In this document: one piece after another, positions 8,097 to 16,178 of the stretch | How the letters are laid out: each line of letters begins with the position of its first letter | Numbering within the stretch: the stretch's first letter is position 1 | Assembly (NCBI GenBank): GCA_903949285.1 | Contig: CAJAYT010000137.1 | Coordinates: 1 to 53,449, forward strand | Origin: an uncultured Burkholderiales bacterium | Lineage (GTDB): Bacteria > Pseudomonadota > Gammaproteobacteria > Burkholderiales > Burkholderiaceae_C | DNA: 53,449 bases | Reading direction: 5' to 3' | Program-made: the position numbers and the translations under genes | The notes under the pieces: model-generated | The model's input: the letters and a program-made list of their open reading frames with translations, nothing else | What the model was told of the DNA's origin: nothing | Databases searched by the model: none

Positions 8097-8636
8097 ATGA
8101 AAAAATTACTCTTACTATTATTGATACTTGTTTGCCAATCTTCGATGGCTGAAAATAAGTCCAATATTTTTCAAACCATTCGCTTTAAGGGTATCAACTC
8201 CGTAGATGTTATTTTGGAGGTCGATGATGATGCCAAGGCTTGCGGTTTAAATAAGGCGGATTTACTGCGCTCAGTCAACTTCATCATGAATCAATCCAGA
8301 GTGCTCAAAATTGACGCTAGCGCTGAGGATTACATCGCGTTCAACATCACGACACTTCCCACTACTTATGATGAAGGCAAAACGCCTTCTTGTTTATTTG
8401 TTACACAAATCGAGCTGAACCGTTTGATCAGCTTTAAGGACAAAAAAATATACGCCTCGCTTTGGGAGAGTTCTTTACTGAACTACGCAACAGGAGGCGA
8501 GAGCGAGGGGGACGGCCCCGCTAGCGGAAAAAAGGAAACGAGAGAGCGAAAGATAAGTAATGAGAAATTAATTGAATCGGTACTTCAGAAATTGGTCTCA
8601 TCTTTCTTGAATGAAGTAGAAAACGCAAACCCCTAA
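8097..8636 (+). CDS. Unknown exported protein
   Basis: About 179 residues starting at the ATG at 8097 (MKKLLLLLLILV), which gives a classical signal peptide ending near SSMAEN. An upstream in-frame ATG at 8073 would put eight extra residues before it and is less likely. The mature part has alternating hydrophobic and polar stretches (TIRFKGINSVDVILEVDDDA; YIAFNITTLPTTYDE), possibly a small alpha/beta periplasmic domain, then an acidic Gly-rich linker (GGESEGDGPASGKK) and an amphipathic C-terminal helix. Two cysteines in the mature protein could form a disulphide. No family was recognised. It converges on moaE. Confidence 0.7.
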   Translation: MKKLLLLLLILVCQSSMAENKSNIFQTIRFKGINSVDVILEVDDDAKACGLNKADLLRSVNFIMNQSRVLKIDASAEDYIAFNITTLPTTYDEGKTPSCLFVTQIELNRLISFKDKKIYASLWESSLLNYATGGESEGDGPASGKKETRERKISNEKLIESVLQKLVSSFLNEVENANP

Positions 8637-8690
8637 ACGTTTGACTGTGTAATCGAGTAGATCCTCACCAGAGACTGCACTCAGATTAAA

Positions 8691-9161
8691 TTAAAGCCAC
8701 TTGGACAGGGCTAGATCGTCACTGACGCGAGCGTCTACCCAGCGTGCACCCTCAGTGGTCTGCTCCTTTTTCCAAAAAGGGGCTTGGGTTTTTAAATAAT
8801 CCATCAGGTATTCACAGGCCTTAAAACTCTCTCCCCTGTGGGGTGAGCTGACTGCGACCAAAACAATTTGATCCATAGGCTGGAGTACGCCTACCCGGTG
8901 CACGATACGTGCTGCATTAATCTGAAATCGCTCGCGTGCTCCGTGAATAATTTTCTCAATTGAACGCTCAGTCATCCCCGGGTAATGCTCTAACTCGAGA
9001 CTGGAAATACCAGCACCCTCTCCCTTCTCACCAGCCTCACGCTCGCGAACCGTCCCAACAAATGAACAAACCGCCCCAACACCAGAGTCGTTAGCGCGCA
9101 GACGCGCTACCTCATTGGTGAGATCAAAATCTTCCACTTGGATACTTACCGTAAAACTCAA
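8691..9161 (-). CDS. moaE: Molybdopterin synthase catalytic subunit MoaE
   Basis: Large subunit of molybdopterin synthase: transfers sulphur from the MoaD thiocarboxylate to precursor Z (cPMP). 156 residues. It shows the N-terminal SFVGTVRE motif, the ELEHYPGMTE segment, HRVGVL and SSPHRGESFKACEYLMD, and the catalytic lysine region APFWKKE near 130-136. The start is TTG at 9161, supported by AGGAG 9 nt upstream; the nearby ATG is out of frame and hits a stop at once. It is the last gene of the alaA-hom-thrC-moeA-moaD-moaE series, 69 bp after moaD. Confidence 0.95.
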   Translation of the reverse strand: MSFTVSIQVEDFDLTNEVARLRANDSGVGAVCSFVGTVREREAGEKGEGAGISSLELEHYPGMTERSIEKIIHGARERFQINAARIVHRVGVLQPMDQIVLVAVSSPHRGESFKACEYLMDYLKTQAPFWKKEQTTEGARWVDARVSDDLALSKWL

Positions 9162-9230
9162 CTGTAATAACTCCTCATGAAATCCCTAAGGGTCGAGCTG
9201 TTAGGGTTGTTTGCCAGCAAGACTCGGTGA

Positions 9231-9482
9231 TTAGCCACCTGTAACAGGCGGGAAAAAAGCCAACTCACACCCGGAAGTCAACAAAGCGGTTGGCTCGCAC
9301 ATTTCCTGGTTGAGCGCAGTCTTAAGCACACGGTCAAGGGATAGGCACTCATGATAGGACCCGCCCCTTGCTAGTAATTCCAAACGCACCTCAGCCACCG
9401 TTTGCGCCTGAGTTTCAAGCACTTCAGAGCCTATACCCAGGCCCTCTCGGATGGATGCAAAATAAAGAATAGTAACTCTCAC
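9231..9482 (-). CDS. moaD: Molybdopterin synthase sulphur-carrier subunit MoaD
   Basis: Ubiquitin-like carrier whose C-terminal glycine becomes a thiocarboxylate and donates sulphur in molybdopterin formation with MoaE. It ends in FFPPVTGG, the required Gly-Gly tail. The preferred start is GTG at 9482 (MRVTILYFASIREGLG, 83 residues), which overlaps the moeA stop as GTGA and suggests translational coupling. A TTG nine bases earlier would add three residues. The beta-grasp pattern ILYFASIRE matches the family. Confidence 0.93.
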   Translation of the reverse strand: MRVTILYFASIREGLGIGSEVLETQAQTVAEVRLELLARGGSYHECLSLDRVLKTALNQEMCEPTALLTSGCELAFFPPVTGG

Positions 9483-10729
9483 CGTATCCAACTCTCAAAT
9501 GTTATGTAATTAACAGTATCGCCAACCTTAATGATTTGCCCCGGCGGATTGTCCACTACACCATCACCCCAGACCACGGAGGTCAAAACACCCGAACTTT
9601 GATTTGGAAATAAATCAAGCGATCCGTCCGCGTTTTGACGAACTCGCAAAAACTCCCTTCGCTTATCCGCCTTTAACCAGTCAAAATTGGCTTTCATCGG
9701 CACGTGCCTGTAATGCGCATCCGTAGCGCCTTGGAGATAAGACAAAAAGGGTTTTACCAACAGTAGGAATGTGATGTAACTAGATACCGGGTTGCCTGGT
9801 AATCCGATGAAGTGGGTATAGGGCGCGCCGTCTGGTTTAGGGGTATGAAGACGCCCGTATGCGAAAGGCTTACCCGGCTTAATTGCGAGGGCCCATTGGT
9901 GCAACTCTCCCAGTGCTTGAACACTGGGTTTGATGTGATCCTCCTCACCCACGGAGACACCCCCACTGGTCAAAATTAAATCGTGCTCCGCTGTTGCTTG
10001 AGAGAGGCATTCAATGGTCGCAGCCCGGTCATCAGGAATATTTCCCATATCTGTGACCAAACAACCTGCCCTGATAAGCAAGGCCTTTAGAAAGTAACGG
10101 TTTGAGTTAAAGATTTTGCCAACACCCATATCTTGGGGGGCTATCTCCCCTGGCATGACCAACTCGTCTCCGGTTGAGAAAAGCGCCACTCTTGGCCTGC
10201 GTGAAACAAGCAAATCTTTACGACCCAGGGACGCAGCCATACCCAGCCTTGAGGGCGACATCAGCGTGCCGCTTGTAAGCACTGCATCGCCTACTGCAAT
10301 ATCCTCACCCGCAACACGAATCGAGTGACCAACCTTTGCTTTCATAAGTACGCGTACGCCGTTCTCGCCCTCGATCTCACAGTCCTCTTGGGCTACAACG
10401 GCCGTTGCGCCGGGGGGAACAGGAGCTCCGGTGAAGATGCGAGCGGCCTCCCCTTTAACAACAGCGTGTCCACTCGTGCCAGCAGCAATGCGCTGAGTCA
10501 CTTTAAGGGTAGCTCCGAGCTCTTGCACATCCTCAGCCCTCACAGCATAACCGTCCATCGCACTATTATCAAAGGGAGGAACATTCAGTTCAGAGATCAC
10601 ATCCTCACGCAGCACCCGGTCATCTACATCAAAGGTGTCCACGCGCTCGGCGTCTAATTGGGGCTGTGCAAAACGCTTTAGCTCCTCTAATGCATCTTCA
10701 AGCGGTAATAAAGCTTTGGGCGTATTCAT
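9479..10729 (-). CDS. moeA: Molybdopterin molybdenumtransferase MoeA
   Basis: Inserts molybdate into adenylylated molybdopterin to give the active cofactor. 416 residues, usual length. Motifs: PPFDNSAMDGYAVRAED near 52-68; GDELVMPGE; LTSGGVSVGEEDHIKP (MoCF motif) near 255-270; and GLPGNPVSSYITF near 315-327. The start is ATG at 10729. It follows thrC by 15 bp and overlaps moaD by 4 bp, so cofactor genes ride on the threonine operon. The reason for coupling amino-acid and Moco synthesis is not evident from the sequence. Confidence 0.95.
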   Translation of the reverse strand: MNTPKALLPLEDALEELKRFAQPQLDAERVDTFDVDDRVLREDVISELNVPPFDNSAMDGYAVRAEDVQELGATLKVTQRIAAGTSGHAVVKGEAARIFTGAPVPPGATAVVAQEDCEIEGENGVRVLMKAKVGHSIRVAGEDIAVGDAVLTSGTLMSPSRLGMAASLGRKDLLVSRRPRVALFSTGDELVMPGEIAPQDMGVGKIFNSNRYFLKALLIRAGCLVTDMGNIPDDRAATIECLSQATAEHDLILTSGGVSVGEEDHIKPSVQALGELHQWALAIKPGKPFAYGRLHTPKPDGAPYTHFIGLPGNPVSSYITFLLLVKPFLSYLQGATDAHYRHVPMKANFDWLKADKRREFLRVRQNADGSLDLFPNQSSGVLTSVVWGDGVVDNPPGQIIKVGDTVNYITFESWIR

Positions 10730-10744
10730 AAGCGCTACGCCTTA

Positions 10745-12268
10745 TTAAACAGGACAGTTTTGTTGAATATACGCCTTAATCTTATCCGTATCTGCCTTCA
10801 TGTTGTGGACGCGTCGTGGCAACGACTCGATACCGTTGAATTGACTGGGCCGGGTAGGCTCCACCCCTAAAGCCTCAATAATAGTTGAGGCAAATTTAAT
10901 AGGTAAAGCTGTTTCAAGTACAACCATTGGGGACTGATTTTTGTCAATCTCTAGATTCTTAGCACACACGTCACGGGCTACTTTGACGCCGTCCGCAGTG
11001 TGCGGATCAATCATTTGAGAGTGCTGTTTGTAAACAGATTGGATTGTTTTAATGCGGTCTGCGTGTGAACTGCGACCACTTAAAAATCCAAATTTAGGGA
11101 GCACATCTTTGAAATACTTGTTCTCACTCAAATCAAATTTACCCTTAAGGGCGACATCAACTGCAAAGAGTCGGTTCGTCAACGCACTATCCCGCCCCAG
11201 CAGATCAAACACGAATCGCTCAAAGTTACTGGCTTTTGAGATATCCATTGACGGACTGGATGTCTCGTGCGTGTTTTGTGCGCTGCGTACTTGGTAGACA
11301 CCGGTTTTAAAGAATTCGTCCAGCACATCGTTCTCGTTGGTTGCAACAACCAATCGATCAATAGGCAAGCCCATCATTCTTGCGACATGCCCTGCGCAGA
11401 CATTTCCAAAATTACCGCTTGGGACTGTAAAACTAACTCGCGAGCCAACCTTTAAATTACTGTGAGCACCAGAGATGACCTGGAAATAACCAGCAAAATA
11501 GTACACAACCTGAGCGAGTAGTCTGGCCCAGTTGATAGAGTTGACTGTACCAATAGAGTACTTCGATTTAAAAGACAAATCCGCTGATACTGATTTGACA
11601 ATATCTTGGCAATCATCAAAAACACCCTCTACAGCGATGTTAAAAATATTCTCATCTTGTAGGCTGAACATCTGCGCTTGTTGAAATGCACTCATGCGGT
11701 CCCGAGGACTGGTCATAAAGACTCTTACACCGCGCTTGCCACGCATGGCGTACTCGGCAGCGCTGCCTGTGTCCCCAGAAGTGGCCCCCAAAATATTTAA
11801 GCGCTGCCCCGAGCGTGCGAGTTGGTACTCAAATAAATTACCCAACAACTGCATAGCCATATCTTTAAATGCCAGTGTAGGACCGTTGGATAGTGCCTGA
11901 ATGTACAGACCCGGCTCCAGCAAGCGAATGGGTGTAATCAAAGGATCCCCAAAAACCTCAGCCGTATAGGTTTTGAGACACAAAGCCTTTAAATCATCTG
12001 CAGGAATATCGTCTATGAATAGGCTCAAAATCTCAAACGCTAAGTGAGCATAGCCTTCTTTCTCGTACACGGCTTGCAAACGAGCGAGTTCTGTTAGATT
12101 TAAAGTAGGATATTTCTCGGGTAGATAAAGGCCTCCGTCGGGGGCAAGACCTTCCAACAAAATCTCACAAAACCTGCGAGATTCAACCGACTGAAAAGCT
12201 TGATCTGCGGTGTTACTGATGGAAGTGGCAGCACCGCCGGGTGCAGAGCGTGTGGAGATGTAACGCAT
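10745..12268 (-). CDS. thrC: Threonine synthase
   Basis: PLP enzyme converting O-phosphohomoserine to threonine. About 507 residues, the long proteobacterial form. The PLP lysine lies in SNGPTLAFKDMAMQLLG near 130-146, and the phosphate-binding loop ATSGDTGSAAEYAMRGKRG is near 163-181. The first 20 residues form an extra, Ala/Ser-rich N-terminus before the conserved start. The ATG at 12268 shares its A with the hom stop (TGATG); a TTG one codon earlier is also in frame. It is coupled to hom upstream and moeA downstream. Confidence 0.96.
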   Translation of the reverse strand: MRYISTRSAPGGAATSISNTADQAFQSVESRRFCEILLEGLAPDGGLYLPEKYPTLNLTELARLQAVYEKEGYAHLAFEILSLFIDDIPADDLKALCLKTYTAEVFGDPLITPIRLLEPGLYIQALSNGPTLAFKDMAMQLLGNLFEYQLARSGQRLNILGATSGDTGSAAEYAMRGKRGVRVFMTSPRDRMSAFQQAQMFSLQDENIFNIAVEGVFDDCQDIVKSVSADLSFKSKYSIGTVNSINWARLLAQVVYYFAGYFQVISGAHSNLKVGSRVSFTVPSGNFGNVCAGHVARMMGLPIDRLVVATNENDVLDEFFKTGVYQVRSAQNTHETSSPSMDISKASNFERFVFDLLGRDSALTNRLFAVDVALKGKFDLSENKYFKDVLPKFGFLSGRSSHADRIKTIQSVYKQHSQMIDPHTADGVKVARDVCAKNLEIDKNQSPMVVLETALPIKFASTIIEALGVEPTRPSQFNGIESLPRRVHNMKADTDKIKAYIQQNCPV

Positions 12269-13593
12269 CAAGAGAGCTCTTCCTTGCGAATACGGACAAT
12301 CGGAGCTAGCACAGACTTTAGAGCCTGAATGCTAGCCATTGCCGCGTTCATATGGGCCTCTAGACAAGTGTGCGTCAAAATGATGAGATCTGTTTCTTGT
12401 TTAGACTCGGAGCCAGGACGCTGCAATACAGCGTCTATGCTAATCTCAGCTTGCGCCAAAATGCCGGTGATTTTGGCGAGAACCCCCGCCTCATCTGCAA
12501 CAACCAGTCTTAGGTAATAACTCGTGCGGACCTCATCCATCGAGAGAATGGGCAAATCGCTCATTGAGTCGGGTTGGAACGCCAAATGTGGAACACGGTT
12601 CAAAGGATCCGCCGTCATCAGACGCGTTACATCCACCAGGTCAGCGATCACTGCACTTGCGGTAGGCTCACTACCCGCGCCCTTGCCGTAATAAAGCGTT
12701 GTCCCAACCGCATCAGCTTGGATCATGACTGCGTTCATCGCTCCCTCTACGTTAGCAATCAAACGCTTCGTCGGCACAAGACAAGGATGCACACGAAGTT
12801 CTACGCCCTCGCGAGTTCCAACAGCATTTACGCGCTTTGCAATTCCAAGCAACTTGATGCGGTACCCCAGTTGTTCAGCGTAACGAATATCTTGAGCATG
12901 AAGTTTGGAGATTCCTTCAACGTAAGCTTTTTCAAACTGAACCGGTATCCCATAAGCAATTGCTGACATGATGGTTGCTTTGTGAGCCGCATCCACGCCT
13001 TCAATATCAAAAGTAGGATCTGCCTCAGCATAACCAAGAGCCTGCGCTTGTTTGAGAACCTCATCAAAAGCCAACCCTTTGTCTCTCATCTCTGACAAAA
13101 TGAAATTGGTGGTTCCGTTGATGATCCCCGCAATCCACTCAATCCTGTTAGCCGTCAAACCCTCTCTAAGGGCTTTGATGATCGGGATACCACCTGCAAC
13201 AGCAGCTTCAAAACAGATCATCACGCCGCGCCTGTGGGCTGCCGCGAAGATCTCAGTCCCGTGAACCGCCAGGAGTGCTTTGTTGGCGGTCACAACGTGC
13301 TTACCCGCTTCAATCGCTGCCATCACCAATTGTTTGGCTATGCCGTATCCACCAATCAACTCGATCACAATGTCAATATCTGGATTGTCAATGACTTCTT
13401 GAGCGTTGCTCACAACCTTAGCGTGATTACCAACAACTTCTTGGGCGCGGGCTGTGTCTAGGTCTGCGACCATAGCTATCTCAATACCACGCCCTGCCCT
13501 TCTTTTAATCTCTTCTTGATTGCGCAACAACACTTCAAAAGTGCCACGTCCAACGGTACCAACACCGAGTAATCCAACTTGAATAGGTTTCAT
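12268..13593 (-). CDS. hom: Homoserine dehydrogenase with ACT domain
   Basis: Reduces aspartate semialdehyde to homoserine with NAD(P)H, the branch point to threonine, methionine and isoleucine. 441 residues. N-terminal Rossmann motif GLLGVGTVGRGTFEVL (8-23); catalytic-domain signature AAVAGGIPIIKALREGL near 130-146; GYAEADPTFDIEGVDAAHK near 189-207. A C-terminal ACT domain (about 355-430, YYLRLVVADEAGVLAKIT) probably gives threonine feedback inhibition. It is monofunctional, with no aspartokinase part. The ATG overlaps the alaA stop by 4 nt (ATGA). Confidence 0.97.
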   Translation of the reverse strand: MKPIQVGLLGVGTVGRGTFEVLLRNQEEIKRRAGRGIEIAMVADLDTARAQEVVGNHAKVVSNAQEVIDNPDIDIVIELIGGYGIAKQLVMAAIEAGKHVVTANKALLAVHGTEIFAAAHRRGVMICFEAAVAGGIPIIKALREGLTANRIEWIAGIINGTTNFILSEMRDKGLAFDEVLKQAQALGYAEADPTFDIEGVDAAHKATIMSAIAYGIPVQFEKAYVEGISKLHAQDIRYAEQLGYRIKLLGIAKRVNAVGTREGVELRVHPCLVPTKRLIANVEGAMNAVMIQADAVGTTLYYGKGAGSEPTASAVIADLVDVTRLMTADPLNRVPHLAFQPDSMSDLPILSMDEVRTSYYLRLVVADEAGVLAKITGILAQAEISIDAVLQRPGSESKQETDLIILTHTCLEAHMNAAMASIQALKSVLAPIVRIRKEELS

Positions 13594-14816
13594 ATTGCGT
13601 GCTTATTTCTGTAGTTTTGTAAAAATTTTGCAATTCTGCCGATCGCCTCACGCAGGTCATCCTCGTGGGGCAGGAAAACAATCCTAAAGTGGTCTGGGTG
13701 TTTCCAGTTAAAGCCTGAACCTTGTACCAACAACACCTTGGTTTCATTCAAGAGTTCAAAGATAAATTTTTGATCATCTTCTATTGGATAGACTGCAGGG
13801 TCGAGCTTGGGAAACATGTACAGCGCAGCTTTAGGCTTCACACAACTCACGCCTGGGATAGCGGTAATGAGCTCGTAAGCTATGTCGCGTTGGCGACGCA
13901 GTCGTCCACCCTCTTTAATCAAATCGTTGATGGTTTGATAACCACCTAGTGCAGTTTGAATAGCCCACTGTCCTGGTACGTTTGCACACAAACGCATGGA
14001 CGAGAGCATGTTGAGTCCCTCAATGTAATCCTTGGCTGCGTTCTTATCGCCTGAGACAACCATCCAACCAGCCCTGTATCCGCAGGAGCGGTAGCTCTTA
14101 GATAGTGAGTTAAAGGTCAAAGTAAGTACGTCTGTTGACAAACTAGCGATGGCGGTATGCTCAACTCCGTCGTATAAAACTTTATCGTAAACCTCATCTG
14201 CAAAGATGATCAACTCGTTCTCACGCGCTATTTGAATTATTCCCTTCAACAACTCATCTGAGTAAAGAGCGCCGGTTGGGTTATTGGGGTTGATGACGAC
14301 AATACCCTTGGTATTTTTATTAATTTTGGAGCGTATATCGGCCAGATCAGGCATCCAACCGTTTTCCTCTACACAGTTGTAATGCACCGGTGTGCCCCCA
14401 GAGAGTGACACGGCAGCGGTCCATAGTGGGTAATCGGGCGCAGGAATCAGTAATTCGTCCCCGTCATTGAGCAGTCCATTGGTGGCCATGACAATCAATT
14501 CACTCGCACCATTACCCAGGTAGATATCGTCTAGTGCTACGCCTGAGACACCTTGTTGCTGCGTGTAGTGCATGACCGCCTTACGCGCTGCAAATATGCC
14601 TTTGCTGTCCGAGTAGGCAGCTGCGTTAGGCAAATTACGGATCATGTCTTGCTGAATTTCTTCGGGCGCATCGAAACCAAACACCGCTAAATTGCCGATG
14701 TTGAGTTTGATGATTTTGTGCCCTTCCTCCTCCATCAAGCGCGCTCGGTCCATGACCGGGCCTCTGATGTCATAACAAACATTGGCTAACTTGGTGGATT
14801 TGAAAATGGGATTCAA
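13590..14816 (-). CDS. alaA: AlaA-type PLP-dependent aminotransferase (alanine synthesis)
   Basis: Class I/II aminotransferase close to E. coli AlaA (glutamate-pyruvate transaminase) along its whole length of 408 residues. Shared segments include VCYDIRGPV, YLGNGASELIV, PAPDYPLWTAAVSLS, VVINPNNPTGA, the PLP lysine in SLSKSYRSCGYRAGW, and SMRLCANVPGQWAIQTALGGYQ. Where AlaA has NIGNPAPFGF this protein has NIGNLAVFGF, a small substitution near the active-site entrance. The start is TTG at 14816, supported by GGAGGGG 5-9 nt upstream. It is the first gene of the operon with hom and thrC; the gene order is common in Burkholderiales. Confidence 0.93.
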   Translation of the reverse strand: MNPIFKSTKLANVCYDIRGPVMDRARLMEEEGHKIIKLNIGNLAVFGFDAPEEIQQDMIRNLPNAAAYSDSKGIFAARKAVMHYTQQQGVSGVALDDIYLGNGASELIVMATNGLLNDGDELLIPAPDYPLWTAAVSLSGGTPVHYNCVEENGWMPDLADIRSKINKNTKGIVVINPNNPTGALYSDELLKGIIQIARENELIIFADEVYDKVLYDGVEHTAIASLSTDVLTLTFNSLSKSYRSCGYRAGWMVVSGDKNAAKDYIEGLNMLSSMRLCANVPGQWAIQTALGGYQTINDLIKEGGRLRRQRDIAYELITAIPGVSCVKPKAALYMFPKLDPAVYPIEDDQKFIFELLNETKVLLVQGSGFNWKHPDHFRIVFLPHEDDLREAIGRIAKFLQNYRNKHAI

Positions 14817-14947
14817 TGGCCCCTCCGGCGCTTGGGATTTGTGGGTTGTATACGCTCAATGCCCGCACTTTCTAACAACCCAAAAAGAGCGAACCTATAA
14901 TTGGAACATATTTAGAGAAAAAAACACCCTTTTTTGTGTGAAATTTC

Positions 14948-15331
14948 ATGAAACTTCAACCCGACCACATTCAAACACTGGCCATCACCGGCTACGGGGA
15001 GGGGTGGATTGCGGTGAACGGCGAGAAATTCACCCACAGCATCGTCTTGTCGTCTCTGGGAGATAAACGAGAGTGGTCGTGCTCTGATCCACAAGCACTC
15101 AGTGAGTCTGACTTTGCTGAGTTGAGCGAAATGGGCATTGAGATGCTAATTTACGGGAGTGGCGACAAACTCAGCTTTCCCCGTGCTGAATGGCTTCGGA
15201 GCCTGTACGAAAAGGGAATTGGGGTCGAATCCATGGACACCCGAGCAGCCTGCAGAACTTACAATATTTTGGCGGCGGAGGGGCGCAAAGTAGCCGCGGC
15301 ACTGCTGGTCCAGTCTGTGCAAAAGGGTTAG
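14948..15331 (+). CDS. Mth938-like domain protein (COG3737)
   Basis: 127-residue soluble protein of the Mth938/NDUFAF3-like fold. Visible motifs: ITGYGEGWIAVNGEKFTHSIVLSS (about 17-40), LIYGSGDKLSFP (about 73-84), GIGVESMDTRAACRTYNILAAEGRKVAAALLV (about 95-126). Bacterial members have no proven role; the eukaryotic relative helps assemble respiratory complex I. The ATG at 14948 has no clear Shine-Dalgarno; a TATAAT lies at 14896-14901. It is divergent from alaA and 98 bp ahead of bcp. Confidence 0.85.
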   Translation: MKLQPDHIQTLAITGYGEGWIAVNGEKFTHSIVLSSLGDKREWSCSDPQALSESDFAELSEMGIEMLIYGSGDKLSFPRAEWLRSLYEKGIGVESMDTRAACRTYNILAAEGRKVAAALLVQSVQKG

Positions 15332-15429
15332 GCCCACAATGCCCAATTTAGAGTTAAAATACCAGGTTGTTGCAGTTTTTGACAAATGCTGCTTGTTAAT
15401 TTGTTGCTAGTTGACCGGATTGAAGATTT

Positions 15430-15915
15430 ATGGCGATCGTTCTCAACAAACCCATACCTGAATTTGAAGCGATGGCTACAGGGGGAGTGAAAGTTACCAA
15501 CCATTCCCATACGGGTAAGACTTTGGTACTTTATTTTTACCCTAAGGACAACACACCAGGTTGCACCACAGAGGCGATGCAATTTAGAGATAAATACAAA
15601 GACTTCACAAAGGCGGGGGCAGTCGTATTTGGTGTGTCCAGGGACAACATGAAGTCTCATGACCTTTTTAAAGAAAAGTTAGAGTTACCTTTTGAACTCA
15701 TTGCTGACACAGAAGAAAAAATGTGTCACATGTTTGGTGTTGTAAAAAACAAAATCATGTACGGCAAAAAGGTCAAAGGTATTGAGCGCAGTACATTCTT
15801 AATCGGCGCTGACGGATTGCTCAAAGAGGAGTGGCGCGGACTCAAGGTCCTCGGACACGTAGATGAGGTCCTGAAAGCTGTCAAATCTTTAAAGAAAAGC
15901 ACTGCTGCTGCTTAA
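15430..15915 (+). CDS. bcp: Thiol peroxidase, Bcp/PrxQ family
   Basis: Peroxiredoxin that reduces hydroperoxides using thioredoxin. 161 residues. The peroxidatic cysteine is C45 in DNTPGCTTEAMQFRD. The E. coli-type resolving cysteine at position 50 is Met here. C99 in EEKMCHMF could act instead, as in atypical two-cysteine Bcp proteins, or the enzyme may be one-cysteine. The C-terminus is Lys/Ala-rich. A hairpin terminator follows at 16095-16129. Confidence 0.93.
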   Translation: MAIVLNKPIPEFEAMATGGVKVTNHSHTGKTLVLYFYPKDNTPGCTTEAMQFRDKYKDFTKAGAVVFGVSRDNMKSHDLFKEKLELPFELIADTEEKMCHMFGVVKNKIMYGKKVKGIERSTFLIGADGLLKEEWRGLKVLGHVDEVLKAVKSLKKSTAAA

Positions 15916-16094
15916 ACTCAGCCTGTTGCTTATTTTTCCACTCCAATCGCTTCGCTGAGCTGGGTTTATGACGGGATTATGAAATCCCTGTCACTATTTT
16001 TTACTTTTTTATTTTTGGCTAACTTTTTGCTCATTTAGTTCGGTTATCATAACCAACGATATGTTTATAAAAGCAATCCGAAGCTCTTCAAATC

Positions 16095-16129
16095 AAGCCG
16101 CAAAGGTTCATTCCTTGTGCGGCTTTTTC
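16095..16129 (+). terminator. Rho-independent terminator after bcp
   Basis: AAGCCGCAAAGG and CCTTGTGCGGCTT arms around a 6-nt loop with one bulge, followed by TTTTTC. It separates bcp from the PhoH gene. Confidence 0.82.
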
Positions 16130-16178
16130 ACTTCTGAGTAGTATTCTTTTTCATTCAAAATCATACCCCACCTCAACT

